DNA from: JBGPGW01 sp041484095
GTDB lineage: Bacteria; Pseudomonadota; Alphaproteobacteria; CADEGL01
Direction: 5' to 3'
Length of the DNA: 5,135 nucleotides
Assembly: GCA_041484095.1 (NCBI GenBank)
Contig: JBGPGW010000253.1
Location: 1-5,135 of the forward strand
Below, in pieces: positions 1 through 5,135 of the stretch (positions within the stretch are counted from its first letter, which is position 1; each line of letters opens with the position of its first letter). The notes beneath the pieces are model-generated. The model was not told the DNA's origin. It saw only the letters and a list, made by a program, of their open reading frames with translations, and did no database searches. Made by a program: the position numbers and the translations under genes.

Positions 1-16
1 ACCAGCATCGCAGCCC

Positions 17-1027
17 ATGGGCGGCAGCAATCGGCCGGCGGATTCCGCGCCGCCCGCCGGCCGGAATGATGGCCCGTCCCGCCGCCGCCGATCCCGGCGC
101 GCCTATTGGATCGGTGGCGCGCTTGCCGCGGTGGTGGTCGCCGTTCTCCTCGGTGGTCCCGCCGTGAAGGAGCGATGGAGTTCGTTCCTATCCCGCCATA
201 CGGGGATCCCGGGGCAGGTCGAAGACAACAGGTCCGCGAAGACCGCCGGCGAGCCGAACGAGGCCACGGGCCGACAGCCAACATCGTCGGTGGCCGTATC
301 CGGCGATGCGGACACCGCATTGGCGGAACGGATCGCGACGCTCGAAGCGCGTTTGGCCGCCGCCGATAACACGGCCGTCGCCACGCTAAAGTCCGAGAAC
401 CGGCGCCTGAGCGATGAAGTCGATCAGCTGCGCGCGCGCCTGGCGGTGATCGAGCAGGATCGTGCTTCACGCCGGGAAGAGCGGGAACGTGCACAGGCCC
501 TGTTCATGGCGCTTGGCCAATTGCGTGCCGCTCTCGCCGGGGCCGCACCCTATGCGGTCCAGCTCGAGCTTATCGAGAGCGCCTTGGGAAAAGATACGAA
601 AGTGACGGCGATTCTTGCGGCGTTGCGCCCCCATGCGGATCGGGGCGTGCCGACGCGGGCCATGCTTGGCCAGCGCTTCGACACGATCACGGCCGACATC
701 ATGCGCGCGACCCAGCCGAAGAGCGAAGCATGGCAGGGCCGCATCGCACAGCAGATCGCATCACTCATCGTGGTGCGCCGAATAGGTTCGAACGCGCCCG
801 ATGGCGGCACGGAGGCAATTCTCACTCGGACGGAGAGCGCACTTTTCGCCGGTGATTTGGCGACCGCCGTCACGACGATCGAACATCTGTCAGGGCCGGC
901 TCTGGACGCGGCGGAGCCGTGGCTTGCAGATGCGCGCGCACGGCTCGCGGCCGACCGGGCCCTTCTTGCCCTCGAGGCGCGAACCTTTGCCGTCCTAATC
1001 GGCTTGGATGGGGCAAAAGCGCCATGA
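17..1027 (+). CDS. Mic60/mitofilin-like inner-membrane coiled-coil protein (heme-cluster type); start uncertain
   Basis: A 336-residue protein if it starts at the ATG at 17. Seen in the sequence: a Pro/Ala-rich head, an Arg-rich patch at residues 22-28, one hydrophobic helix at about 30-47, a low-complexity Gly/Thr/Ser linker, a heptad-like coiled coil at about 100-160, then an Ala/Leu-rich helical domain to the end. This architecture (N-terminal anchor, periplasmic coiled coil, helical C-terminal domain) and the position directly before hemY match the alphaproteobacterial mitofilin/COG4223 family. That family is related to mitochondrial Mic60, which shapes cristae, and is thought to organise the inner membrane and contact the outer membrane. 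The TGA at 1025-1027 lies 37 bases before the hemY start, so co-transcription is likely. The frame stays open to the left edge and no Shine-Dalgarno precedes position 17, so the real start may lie upstream. Family identification rests on architecture and context; the C-terminal domain was not aligned. Confidence 0.8.
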   Translation: MGGSNRPADSAPPAGRNDGPSRRRRSRRAYWIGGALAAVVVAVLLGGPAVKERWSSFLSRHTGIPGQVEDNRSAKTAGEPNEATGRQPTSSVAVSGDADTALAERIATLEARLAAADNTAVATLKSENRRLSDEVDQLRARLAVIEQDRASRREERERAQALFMALGQLRAALAGAAPYAVQLELIESALGKDTKVTAILAALRPHADRGVPTRAMLGQRFDTITADIMRATQPKSEAWQGRIAQQIASLIVVRRIGSNAPDGGTEAILTRTESALFAGDLATAVTTIEHLSGPALDAAEPWLADARARLAADRALLALEARTFAVLIGLDGAKAP

Positions 1028-1049
1028 TCGGCCTCATCGGACGCGCAAA

Positions 1050-1055
1050 AGGAGG
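1050..1055 (+). promoter_or_regulatory. Ribosome binding site that fixes the hemY start
   Basis: A perfect AGGAGG ends 9 bases before the GTG at 1065. It favours that GTG over the in-frame ATG at 1008. The ATG has no such motif, would overlap the preceding gene by 20 bases and would add 19 mostly basic residues before the first membrane helix. Confidence 0.8.
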
Positions 1056-1064
1056 AATAGGGCG

Positions 1065-2480
1065 GTGATCGCACGGATCCTCGGATATCTCCTTTTCGTC
1101 GCGATTCTCGTCGTCGTGGCGGTTTGGTTTGCCAATCATCCCGGCCAGGTGACCATTCGTTGGCTCGATTACCGGGTCGATACGTCCGTCGGCATCCTCG
1201 TCGCGCTGGTCCTGGTCGTCGCACTTTCGATCGCGGTTTCCTATCGCGTGATTCGTTTCGTGATCGGCGTGCCGGAGCGGATCGTGGAGGCACGGCGCCG
1301 CTGGCGGCAGCGGCGGGGGTACCGCGCGCTGGCGGAAGGAATGATCGCGGCCGCGGCCGGCGAAGTGAGCGTCGCGGCGAAGCTCGCGCGACGCGCGCGC
1401 GGTCTCGTCGATGAGCCGCAACTGACATTGCTGCTGTCGGCTCAAGTGGCCGAACTCCAAGGCAGCCACAGCGAGGCCGTCGCGTGCTACGAGGCGCTGC
1501 GCGCGCTCCCCGCAACGGAGTTGCTTGGGCTTCGCGGCCTCATCGCCGAGGCCGGGCGAGAGGGTGACACGACGCGGGCTTTGGATTTCGCCCGCCGTGC
1601 ACGCGCCATCAAACCCGACATTCCCTGGGTGATGCCGACGCTCTTCGATCTTGAAGTTCGCCTGCGTCACTGGGGCGAAGCCGAGGAGGCGCTCGCCATC
1701 GCCGTCGATCACAAGGCGGTTGATCCGACGACCGGACGTCAGCACAAGGCTGCGATTCTTCTGGCGCGAAGCGCGGAGGATGAATCGGGAGGCAAAGCCG
1801 AGGCGGCCTTGGAATGCGCGCGGAAAGCCCATGCGGCAGACCCAGCCTTCGTGCCGGCTGCCGCCCGTCTCGCGCGACTGCTCGTTCGTGCGGACAAAGC
1901 GCGCCGCGCGCGGCGAACGATCGAGGAGACGTGGGGAAAGAATCCGCACCGCGATCTTCTGGCGCCTTATCGAGAAGCGTGCGGCATGCCGGATGCGCTG
2001 CACTGGGCGCAAAGCGTACAGCGGCTCGCCGAGACGAATAGAGGCCATGTGGAGAGCAGGCTGGCATTGGCCGAGGCGGCGCTCGGAGCCCAGCTTTGGG
2101 GCGTTGCCCGGCAGGCGCTGATGGGACTTGTCCCAGGACGGCCGTCCGACGTGACGGCAGATGTTCTCTCGCAAGCGTGTCGATTGCAGGCGACGCTGGA
2201 GGAGCGAGAGAATGCCAATGCCGATCTCGGCCGGCGCTGGCGCGCCGAGGCGGCGGCTGCGACGCCGGATTCGGTTTGGCAATGCGACGGCTGCGGGGCG
2301 GTGTCTCGGGAATGGACGGCGCAGTGCGCGCAGTGCGCGGCCTTTGACCGATTCACCTGGCGCGTTCCATCGGGGCATTCGACCGGTCGGGCGCCCCCGA
2401 CGGCCGAGCTGCCATTGGTGCCCATGCGTCTCGTGGGTGGGGACATCGGGCAACGTGCGCTCAAAAGAGGCGCCGGCTAG
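1065..2480 (+). CDS. hemY: HemY, heme-biosynthesis-associated TPR membrane protein
   Basis: A 471-residue protein from the GTG at 1065. Two hydrophobic helices (about residues 5-23 and 42-60) flank a short periplasmic loop with the pattern HPGQVTIRW...YRVDTSV, the signature of the HemY N-terminal domain. A basic stretch at about 76-84 and YRALAEGM (85-92) lead into an alpha-helical TPR-like body to about residue 380. The C-terminus carries a four-cysteine zinc-ribbon-like motif (C407, C410, C421, C424) followed by FDRFTW. This is the proteobacterial HemY, not the Bacillus protoporphyrinogen oxidase of the same name. In proteobacteria it lies in heme operons with hemC and hemD, sits in the inner membrane, and is thought to assist or regulate the late heme enzymes; its exact biochemical role is unsettled. 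It follows the mitofilin-like gene at 37 bases with a strong Shine-Dalgarno, consistent with one operon. Identification is firm; function is by family. Confidence 0.92.
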   Translation: MIARILGYLLFVAILVVVAVWFANHPGQVTIRWLDYRVDTSVGILVALVLVVALSIAVSYRVIRFVIGVPERIVEARRRWRQRRGYRALAEGMIAAAAGEVSVAAKLARRARGLVDEPQLTLLLSAQVAELQGSHSEAVACYEALRALPATELLGLRGLIAEAGREGDTTRALDFARRARAIKPDIPWVMPTLFDLEVRLRHWGEAEEALAIAVDHKAVDPTTGRQHKAAILLARSAEDESGGKAEAALECARKAHAADPAFVPAAARLARLLVRADKARRARRTIEETWGKNPHRDLLAPYREACGMPDALHWAQSVQRLAETNRGHVESRLALAEAALGAQLWGVARQALMGLVPGRPSDVTADVLSQACRLQATLEERENANADLGRRWRAEAAAATPDSVWQCDGCGAVSREWTAQCAQCAAFDRFTWRVPSGHSTGRAPPTAELPLVPMRLVGGDIGQRALKRGAG

Positions 2481-2530
2481 CCCGCATTCGCCGGCAGCCG
2501 GCTCACGTCATCCAACGAAAGGAGGCAGCC

Positions 2531-3313
2531 ATGCGGCTGAAGGACAAGGTGGCGATCGTCACGGGTGCTGCAAGCGGCATCGGGAAGGAGATCGCGCTCG
2601 CCTACATCCGCGAAGGCGCGAAGGTCGTCATTGCCGACCTCGACCAGGCCGGCGCCGATGCCGCGGCGGCGGAGATGAATCGTGGCGGCGGAGCCGCCAT
2701 CGGCGTGGCGATGGATGTGACAAGCGAAGAGCAGGTGGAGGCCGGCGTCGAGAAGACCGTTGCGACATTTGGATCGGTCGACATTCTCGTGAGCAATGCA
2801 GGCATTCAAATCATCAAACCGATCCACGAATTTCCCTATGAGGAATGGAAGCGCCTCGTCGCGATTCATCTCGATGGCGCGTTTCTCACGACGAAGGCGT
2901 GCTTGAAGCGCATGTACACGGCCGGCCGCGGCGGCGCGGTCATCTACATGGGCTCGGTTCACTCGAAAGAGGCCTCTCCGCTCAAGGCGCCCTATGTCGC
3001 GGCGAAGCATGGACTTATCGGACTGGCCAAGGTCGTCGCCAAGGAGGGCGCGAAGCACGGCGTGCGTGCCAATGTGATCTGTCCCGGATTCGTGCGCACG
3101 CCGCTCGTCAACCGGCAGATCCCGGAACTGGCGGCCGCCAATCACATGAGCGAAGACGACGTCATCAAGACGATCATGCTCAAGGACACGGTCGACGGCG
3201 AGTTCACGACGACGAAGGATGTGGCCGAGACCGCGGTGTTTTTCGCCTCGTTCAACTCGAACGCGCTGACCGGGCAATCGCTGGTGGTGAGCCACGGCTG
3301 GTTCATCCAGTAG
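2531..3313 (+). CDS. bdhA: D-3-hydroxybutyrate dehydrogenase, SDR family
   Basis: A 260-residue classical short-chain dehydrogenase, the usual length for this enzyme. It should oxidise (R)-3-hydroxybutyrate to acetoacetate with NAD+ in the cytoplasm, linking PHB or ketone-body breakdown to central metabolism. Visible motifs: TGAASGIG cofactor loop at 11-18; D36 after the second beta strand, which favours NAD over NADP; D62-V63 adenine contact; NAG at 89-91; catalytic S142, Y155 and K159; PG at 185-186. Q93, H144, K152, Q196 and W257 match the substrate-pocket residues I recall for the Pseudomonas fragi enzyme, which separates it from generic SDRs; F187 replaces a Trp there. The usual catalytic Asn of the tetrad is His (H113 in AIHLDGAF). 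The start is well supported by AAAGGAGG at 2518-2525, five bases upstream. It begins 50 bases after hemY and may be read through from it or have its own promoter, which I cannot see. A related SDR acting on another beta-hydroxy acid remains possible. Confidence 0.85.
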   Translation: MRLKDKVAIVTGAASGIGKEIALAYIREGAKVVIADLDQAGADAAAAEMNRGGGAAIGVAMDVTSEEQVEAGVEKTVATFGSVDILVSNAGIQIIKPIHEFPYEEWKRLVAIHLDGAFLTTKACLKRMYTAGRGGAVIYMGSVHSKEASPLKAPYVAAKHGLIGLAKVVAKEGAKHGVRANVICPGFVRTPLVNRQIPELAAANHMSEDDVIKTIMLKDTVDGEFTTTKDVAETAVFFASFNSNALTGQSLVVSHGWFIQ

Positions 3314-3335
3314 CGGCGGCGGCGGTCTCGGCGCC

Positions 3336-3364
3336 TTGCGTCGTCCTTGAGACCGGCTTATGGT
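3336..3364 (+). promoter_or_regulatory. Possible sigma-70-type promoter for tRNA-Thr
   Basis: TTGCGT (3336-3341) and TATGGT (3359-3364) are separated by exactly 17 bases. Transcription would start near 3371, leaving a leader of about 18 bases before the mature tRNA. The match to consensus is moderate (3 of 6 and 4 of 6), so this is only a candidate; the tRNA could also be read from further upstream. Confidence 0.35.
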
Positions 3365-3388
3365 TTGCCCGCCCAAAGCCGGGTCGGT

Positions 3389-3463
3389 GCCGCCTTAGCT
3401 CAGCGGTAGAGCATCGCATTCGTAATGCGGGGGTCGCGTGTTCAAATCACGCAGGCGGCACCA
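3389..3463 (+). tRNA. tRNA-Thr (anticodon CGU)
   Basis: A complete cloverleaf can be folded by eye. The acceptor stem GCCGCCT (3389-3395) pairs with AGGCGGC (3453-3459), followed by discriminator A3460 and an encoded CCA at 3461-3463. The D stem GCTC/GAGC (3398-3401, 3409-3412) encloses AGCGGTA. The anticodon arm (3414-3418 with 3426-3430, closing on one U-G pair) holds loop TTCGTAA, giving anticodon CGT at 3421-3423. The variable loop is GGGTC, and the T arm GCGTG/CACGC encloses TTCAAAT. The CGU anticodon reads the threonine codon ACG, common in GC-rich genomes. No duplicate of its 3' end is seen in the window, so there is no sign of an integration site here. Confidence 0.97.
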
Positions 3464-3510
3464 TTACTCCCGAAGACCGTAGCCCCAAAACTTCGAAATT
3501 CTGCCGTCCG

Positions 3511-3559
3511 ATGAAGCGGAATGCCGCGGGCGTGGCGCGCGCAGCGCGCTTCATTCCGC
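3511..3559. repeat. Overlapping inverted repeats with two alternative stems
   Basis: ATGAAGCG (3511-3518) is complementary to CGCTTCAT (3547-3554), and GCGGAATG (3516-3523) is complementary to CATTCCGC (3552-3559). The two 8-bp stems share bases and cannot form together. Inside them, GCGCGC (3535-3540) and GCGCGC (3544-3549) can close a very stable 6-bp hairpin with a 3-base loop. It starts 48 bases after the tRNA, so transcript termination or 3' processing is a possible role, but no U tract follows. Confidence 0.6.
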
Positions 3560-3650
3560 GCCCCCAATCCGGATGCGGTTCCGGCGAGTTCCGGCCGCCA
3601 CTCACGGGATCGTCGGCTACCTCCGCCGCCCGCCGGTTCCTCCGAACGGG

Positions 3651-3666
3651 TGTGACTGGGATCACA
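3651..3666. promoter_or_regulatory. CRP-like palindrome TGTGA-N6-TCACA
   Basis: The sequence TGTGACTGGGATCACA has both half-sites of the classical CRP consensus with the exact 6-base spacer. Its location between convergent units, about 370 bases from the nearest start codon (the small gene, pointing towards it), makes a normal promoter role hard to assign. It could be a decoy site, the remains of an old promoter, part of a repeat, or chance. Confidence 0.3.
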
Positions 3667-3751
3667 GCGATGGCGGCCGCGCCGTGGGAGTGTGGCGTCG
3701 TCGCCGAGGGCACCCCCCCCCGCAAACCTCCGTCCGAGGCGGCAACGCGAA

Positions 3752-3793
3752 GCCGGTGTCCGTCTGTGCTGGGATGCAGGACTGGACACCGGC
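3752..3793 (-). terminator. Possible terminator hairpin after the leftward genes
   Basis: GCCGGTGTCC (3752-3761) and GGACACCGGC (3784-3793) form a perfect 10-bp stem around a 22-base loop that can itself pair partly (CTG 3764-3766 with CAG 3777-3779). It lies 36 bases beyond the stop of the small minus-strand gene, where a terminator is expected, and could serve either strand. No clear U tract follows on either strand, so it is not a textbook intrinsic terminator. Confidence 0.4.
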
Positions 3794-3828
3794 CGCAGCG
3801 TTTCCGGGGTCAATTCTCGGGGTTAATC

Positions 3829-4020
3829 CTAAAGACGTTCGATCTTGTCGGCGGCTCGCCCCAGAGGTTTGCGGCACGCCGCTTGCGCCTCGGCCTCCGA
3901 GGCCTCGGCGTTGTCGTGCGGCCCGCCCATGCCGATTCGTTTTCCGTCCCGCCAGACCGACCACCGATGCTCGGTCCGCCCGTCCGGATAACTCCATCGT
4001 TCGATGATGATCTTGACCAT
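3829..4020 (-). CDS. Small conserved-looking protein of unknown function, 63 residues
   Basis: The protein begins MVKIIIERW and is soluble-looking. A beta strand (residues 2-9), a turn (YPDGR), a second strand (HRWSVWRDGKRIGMGG, about 18-33) and an Ala/Glu-rich helix (about 38-51) suggest a compact beta-hairpin-plus-helix fold. There is no membrane segment, signal peptide or metal motif, and only one cysteine. The Trp-rich, evenly charged composition looks like real protein rather than a GC-rich shadow frame, and similar WSVWRDG-type short hypothetical proteins are, as far as I recall, common in alphaproteobacteria. It starts 24 bases after the gamma-glutamyltransferase stop, same strand and same frame, with no clear Shine-Dalgarno, so translation may be coupled to the upstream gene. 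The TAG stop is at 3829-3831. I cannot assign a function. Confidence 0.7.
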   Translation of the reverse strand: MVKIIIERWSYPDGRTEHRWSVWRDGKRIGMGGPHDNAEASEAEAQAACRKPLGRAADKIERL

Positions 4021-4044
4021 TCTGTCGCGGCCGGACCCGGATGC

Positions 4045-5135
4045 TCAGTAACCGAGCGCGGAGCCGTCCTTCCGCGGGTCGGCGCCGCCCGTGAGCATGC
4101 CTTCCTCCCAATCGATCCAGATCGCCTGCGCGCCGCCGAGCGGGCCATTCGTGCGGCGCGGTCCTTCGGAACGGCGGACGACCTTATGGCCGCGCGCGGC
4201 GAGATCGAGGGCGACCTTATCGGGTACCCCGCGTTCGACGTCGAGCACGCCATCCTGCGAGAAGACGCGCGGCAAGGCGATGGCCGCCTGAACGTCAAGG
4301 CCATGATCGACGACGTTCGTAAGGAGATGCGCCATGCCCATGGGCTGGAACGATCCGCCCACGATGCCGTAGGACATCACGACTCGCCCATCCTTCATCA
4401 TCAGGCCTGGCAACGAATAGGCCAGCGGCCGCTTGCTGGGGGCCCAGGCATTGGGATCGGCTTCGTCGCTCGTGAAGTACGATGCGCGGTCGTTGAGGAG
4501 CACGCCTGATTTGGGCGCCGTCAGGCGGCTGCCGAAAAAGTCGAACAAGGTGCTCATAAAGCTTGCCGTGTTGCGGTCCCTGTCGACGACGGTGAGATAG
4601 GTCGTCTCGGCCGGCCCGCCCCGTGCTGGCCCCGCGAGGTTGCCGATCACACCATCGGGTGTGATGAGGCTTGCGCGCGCCGCACCGTGAGCTGGCGACA
4701 GCATGCGCTCGATCGCAAACGAGGACGGCGCGCCGTCCGGACCGAGACTCGCGCGCTCGGCATAGGCAAGCCGTCCGGCCTCGACTTCGAGATGCAGGCG
4801 ATCAGCCGAGAGCGGGCCCATATCGCTCAATTCAAACCGGCTGAGGACGTTGAGCGTCATGAGCGTGATGATGCCGAGCGAAGGCGGCGGTGGCATCACG
4901 ACGTCGAACCCGCGGTAGAGGCACATGATGGGTGCGGCGTACTCGCCTTTGACGCTTGCGAAATCGTCGAGCGTGTGGAGCCCGCCAAGCCCGTTGAGAT
5001 AGGCGACGATATCCTCGGCGACAGGACCGCGGTAGAAACCGTCCCGGCCTTCGGCCGCGACGCGGCGCAATGTCGCGGCAAGGGCCGGCCGGCGGTGGAG
5101 CGTGCCCTGGCGCGGCGGCTTGCCGTCTTTGAGGA
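4045..5135 (-). CDS. ggt: Gamma-glutamyltransferase-family Ntn-hydrolase, C-terminal part (5' end off the window)
   Basis: An open frame of 362 residues enters from the right edge and ends at TGA 4045-4047; the first in-window codons (LKDGKPPRQG) are already inside the large subunit. Residues below are numbered from the TTG at 5068-5070, an internal codon. GRDGFYRG (8-15), LHTLDDF (31-37) and PPPPSLG (60-66) are typical of the large subunit. ETTY at 155-158 is the autocleavage site, making T156 the nucleophile and leaving a 186-residue small subunit, close to the 190 of E. coli Ggt. T174 matches the second catalytic Thr, and G238-G239 match the oxyanion glycines. The family hydrolyses or transfers gamma-glutamyl groups (glutathione salvage), usually in the periplasm; the signal peptide would be off-window. 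Compared from memory with E. coli Ggt, the lid loop is about 10 residues shorter and most glutamate-binding residues differ, so the substrate may not be glutathione. The frame is intact, so this is not a pseudogene in the visible part. Confidence 0.9.
   Translation of the reverse strand, partial: LKDGKPPRQGTLHRRPALAATLRRVAAEGRDGFYRGPVAEDIVAYLNGLGGLHTLDDFASVKGEYAAPIMCLYRGFDVVMPPPPSLGIITLMTLNVLSRFELSDMGPLSADRLHLEVEAGRLAYAERASLGPDGAPSSFAIERMLSPAHGAARASLITPDGVIGNLAGPARGGPAETTYLTVVDRDRNTASFMSTLFDFFGSRLTAPKSGVLLNDRASYFTSDEADPNAWAPSKRPLAYSLPGLMMKDGRVVMSYGIVGGSFQPMGMAHLLTNVVDHGLDVQAAIALPRVFSQDGVLDVERGVPDKVALDLAARGHKVVRRSEGPRRTNGPLGGAQAIWIDWEEGMLTGGADPRKDGSALGY
4646..4665. repeat. Perfect 8-bp inverted repeat inside the gamma-glutamyltransferase gene
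   Basis: ATCACACC (4646-4653) and GGTGTGAT (4658-4665) flank a 4-base loop. On the coding strand this encodes ITPDGVI, a plausible surface loop before the autocleavage site, so the palindrome may be a coding coincidence. Confidence 0.5.

Larger units (their letters stand above)
3464..3828. other. Convergent intergenic region without a convincing gene
   Basis: About 365 bases lie between the rightward tRNA and the leftward small gene. Open frames exist on both strands (for example 3447-3725 and 3442-3813 on the minus strand), but they run into or through the tRNA and I recognise no protein in them. The region contains overlapping inverted repeats (3511-3559), a CRP-like palindrome (3651-3666), a run of nine C (3713-3721) and a 10-bp hairpin (3752-3793). 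These fit a terminator or structured-spacer role better than a coding one. A structured RNA or a dispersed intergenic repeat cannot be excluded. Confidence 0.6.

Noticed and set aside
1008..1064. ATG at 1008 as the hemY start
   Set aside because: It lacks a ribosome site, overlaps the previous gene and adds an atypical basic extension; GTG 1065 has a perfect AGGAGG and gives the usual HemY N-terminus.
870..2453. A 527-codon open frame on the minus strand, antisense to hemY
   Set aside because: Its translation is rich in Arg, Pro and His with no recognisable motif, and it lies opposite a clear hemY. Long antisense frames are common in GC-rich coding DNA.
2472..2502. GCCGGCT...AGCCGGC inverted repeat at the hemY stop, as a terminator
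   Set aside because: The 7-bp stem with a 17-base loop overlaps the stop codon and is followed by no U tract; GCCGGC is frequent by chance in this composition.
2477..3376. A 299-codon minus-strand open frame opposite the dehydrogenase
   Set aside because: It is antisense to a well-supported SDR gene and shows no motif of its own.
3389..3463. tRNA-Thr as an attachment site for an integrated element
   Set aside because: No repeat of its 3' end, integrase or phage-like gene is present in the window.
3447..3725. A 92-codon minus-strand open frame in the convergent spacer
   Set aside because: It ends inside the tRNA gene, has no ribosome site I can see and no recognisable family. It may only reflect the GC-rich repeat structure of the spacer.
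2845..4509. A 554-codon plus-strand open frame
   Set aside because: It runs in the wrong frame through the dehydrogenase, straight through the tRNA, and antisense to the small gene and the gamma-glutamyltransferase.

Overview
The window is GC-rich chromosomal DNA with the codon use and gene neighbourhood of an alphaproteobacterium. The clearest marker is a membrane-anchored coiled-coil protein with a mitofilin/Mic60-like C-terminal half directly followed by hemY. That pairing is characteristic of the alphaproteobacterial heme gene cluster, where hemC and hemD usually lie just upstream (here off the left edge). Genus cannot be fixed from this sequence.

Layout, left to right: (1) 17-1027 (+), Mic60/mitofilin-like inner-membrane protein, whose true start may be off the edge; (2) 1065-2480 (+), hemY, with two membrane helices, a TPR-like body and a C-terminal four-cysteine zinc ribbon, starting at a GTG behind a perfect AGGAGG; (3) 2531-3313 (+), an SDR dehydrogenase with the substrate-site residues of D-3-hydroxybutyrate dehydrogenase; (4) 3389-3463 (+), tRNA-Thr(CGU) with encoded CCA, behind a possible promoter; (5) 3464-3828, about 365 bases between convergent units with no convincing gene but several inverted repeats, a perfect TGTGA-N6-TCACA palindrome and a C9 run; (6) 3829-4020 (-), a conserved-looking 63-residue protein of unknown function; (7) 4045-5135 (-), the C-terminal two thirds of a gamma-glutamyltransferase-family Ntn-hydrolase, running off the right edge.

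The first two genes probably form one transcription unit acting at the inner membrane (envelope organisation and heme synthesis). The 3-hydroxybutyrate dehydrogenase follows after 50 bases and would feed PHB or ketone-body carbon into acetoacetate. The gamma-glutamyltransferase-like gene and the small protein are read in the opposite direction, probably as a pair.

I see no mobile element, CRISPR array, phage or defence locus. This is mostly ordinary housekeeping sequence. The points most worth a second look are the loss of nearly all canonical glutamate-binding residues in the gamma-glutamyltransferase homologue, the Asn-to-His change in the catalytic tetrad of the dehydrogenase, and the structured convergent intergenic region with its CRP-like palindrome.
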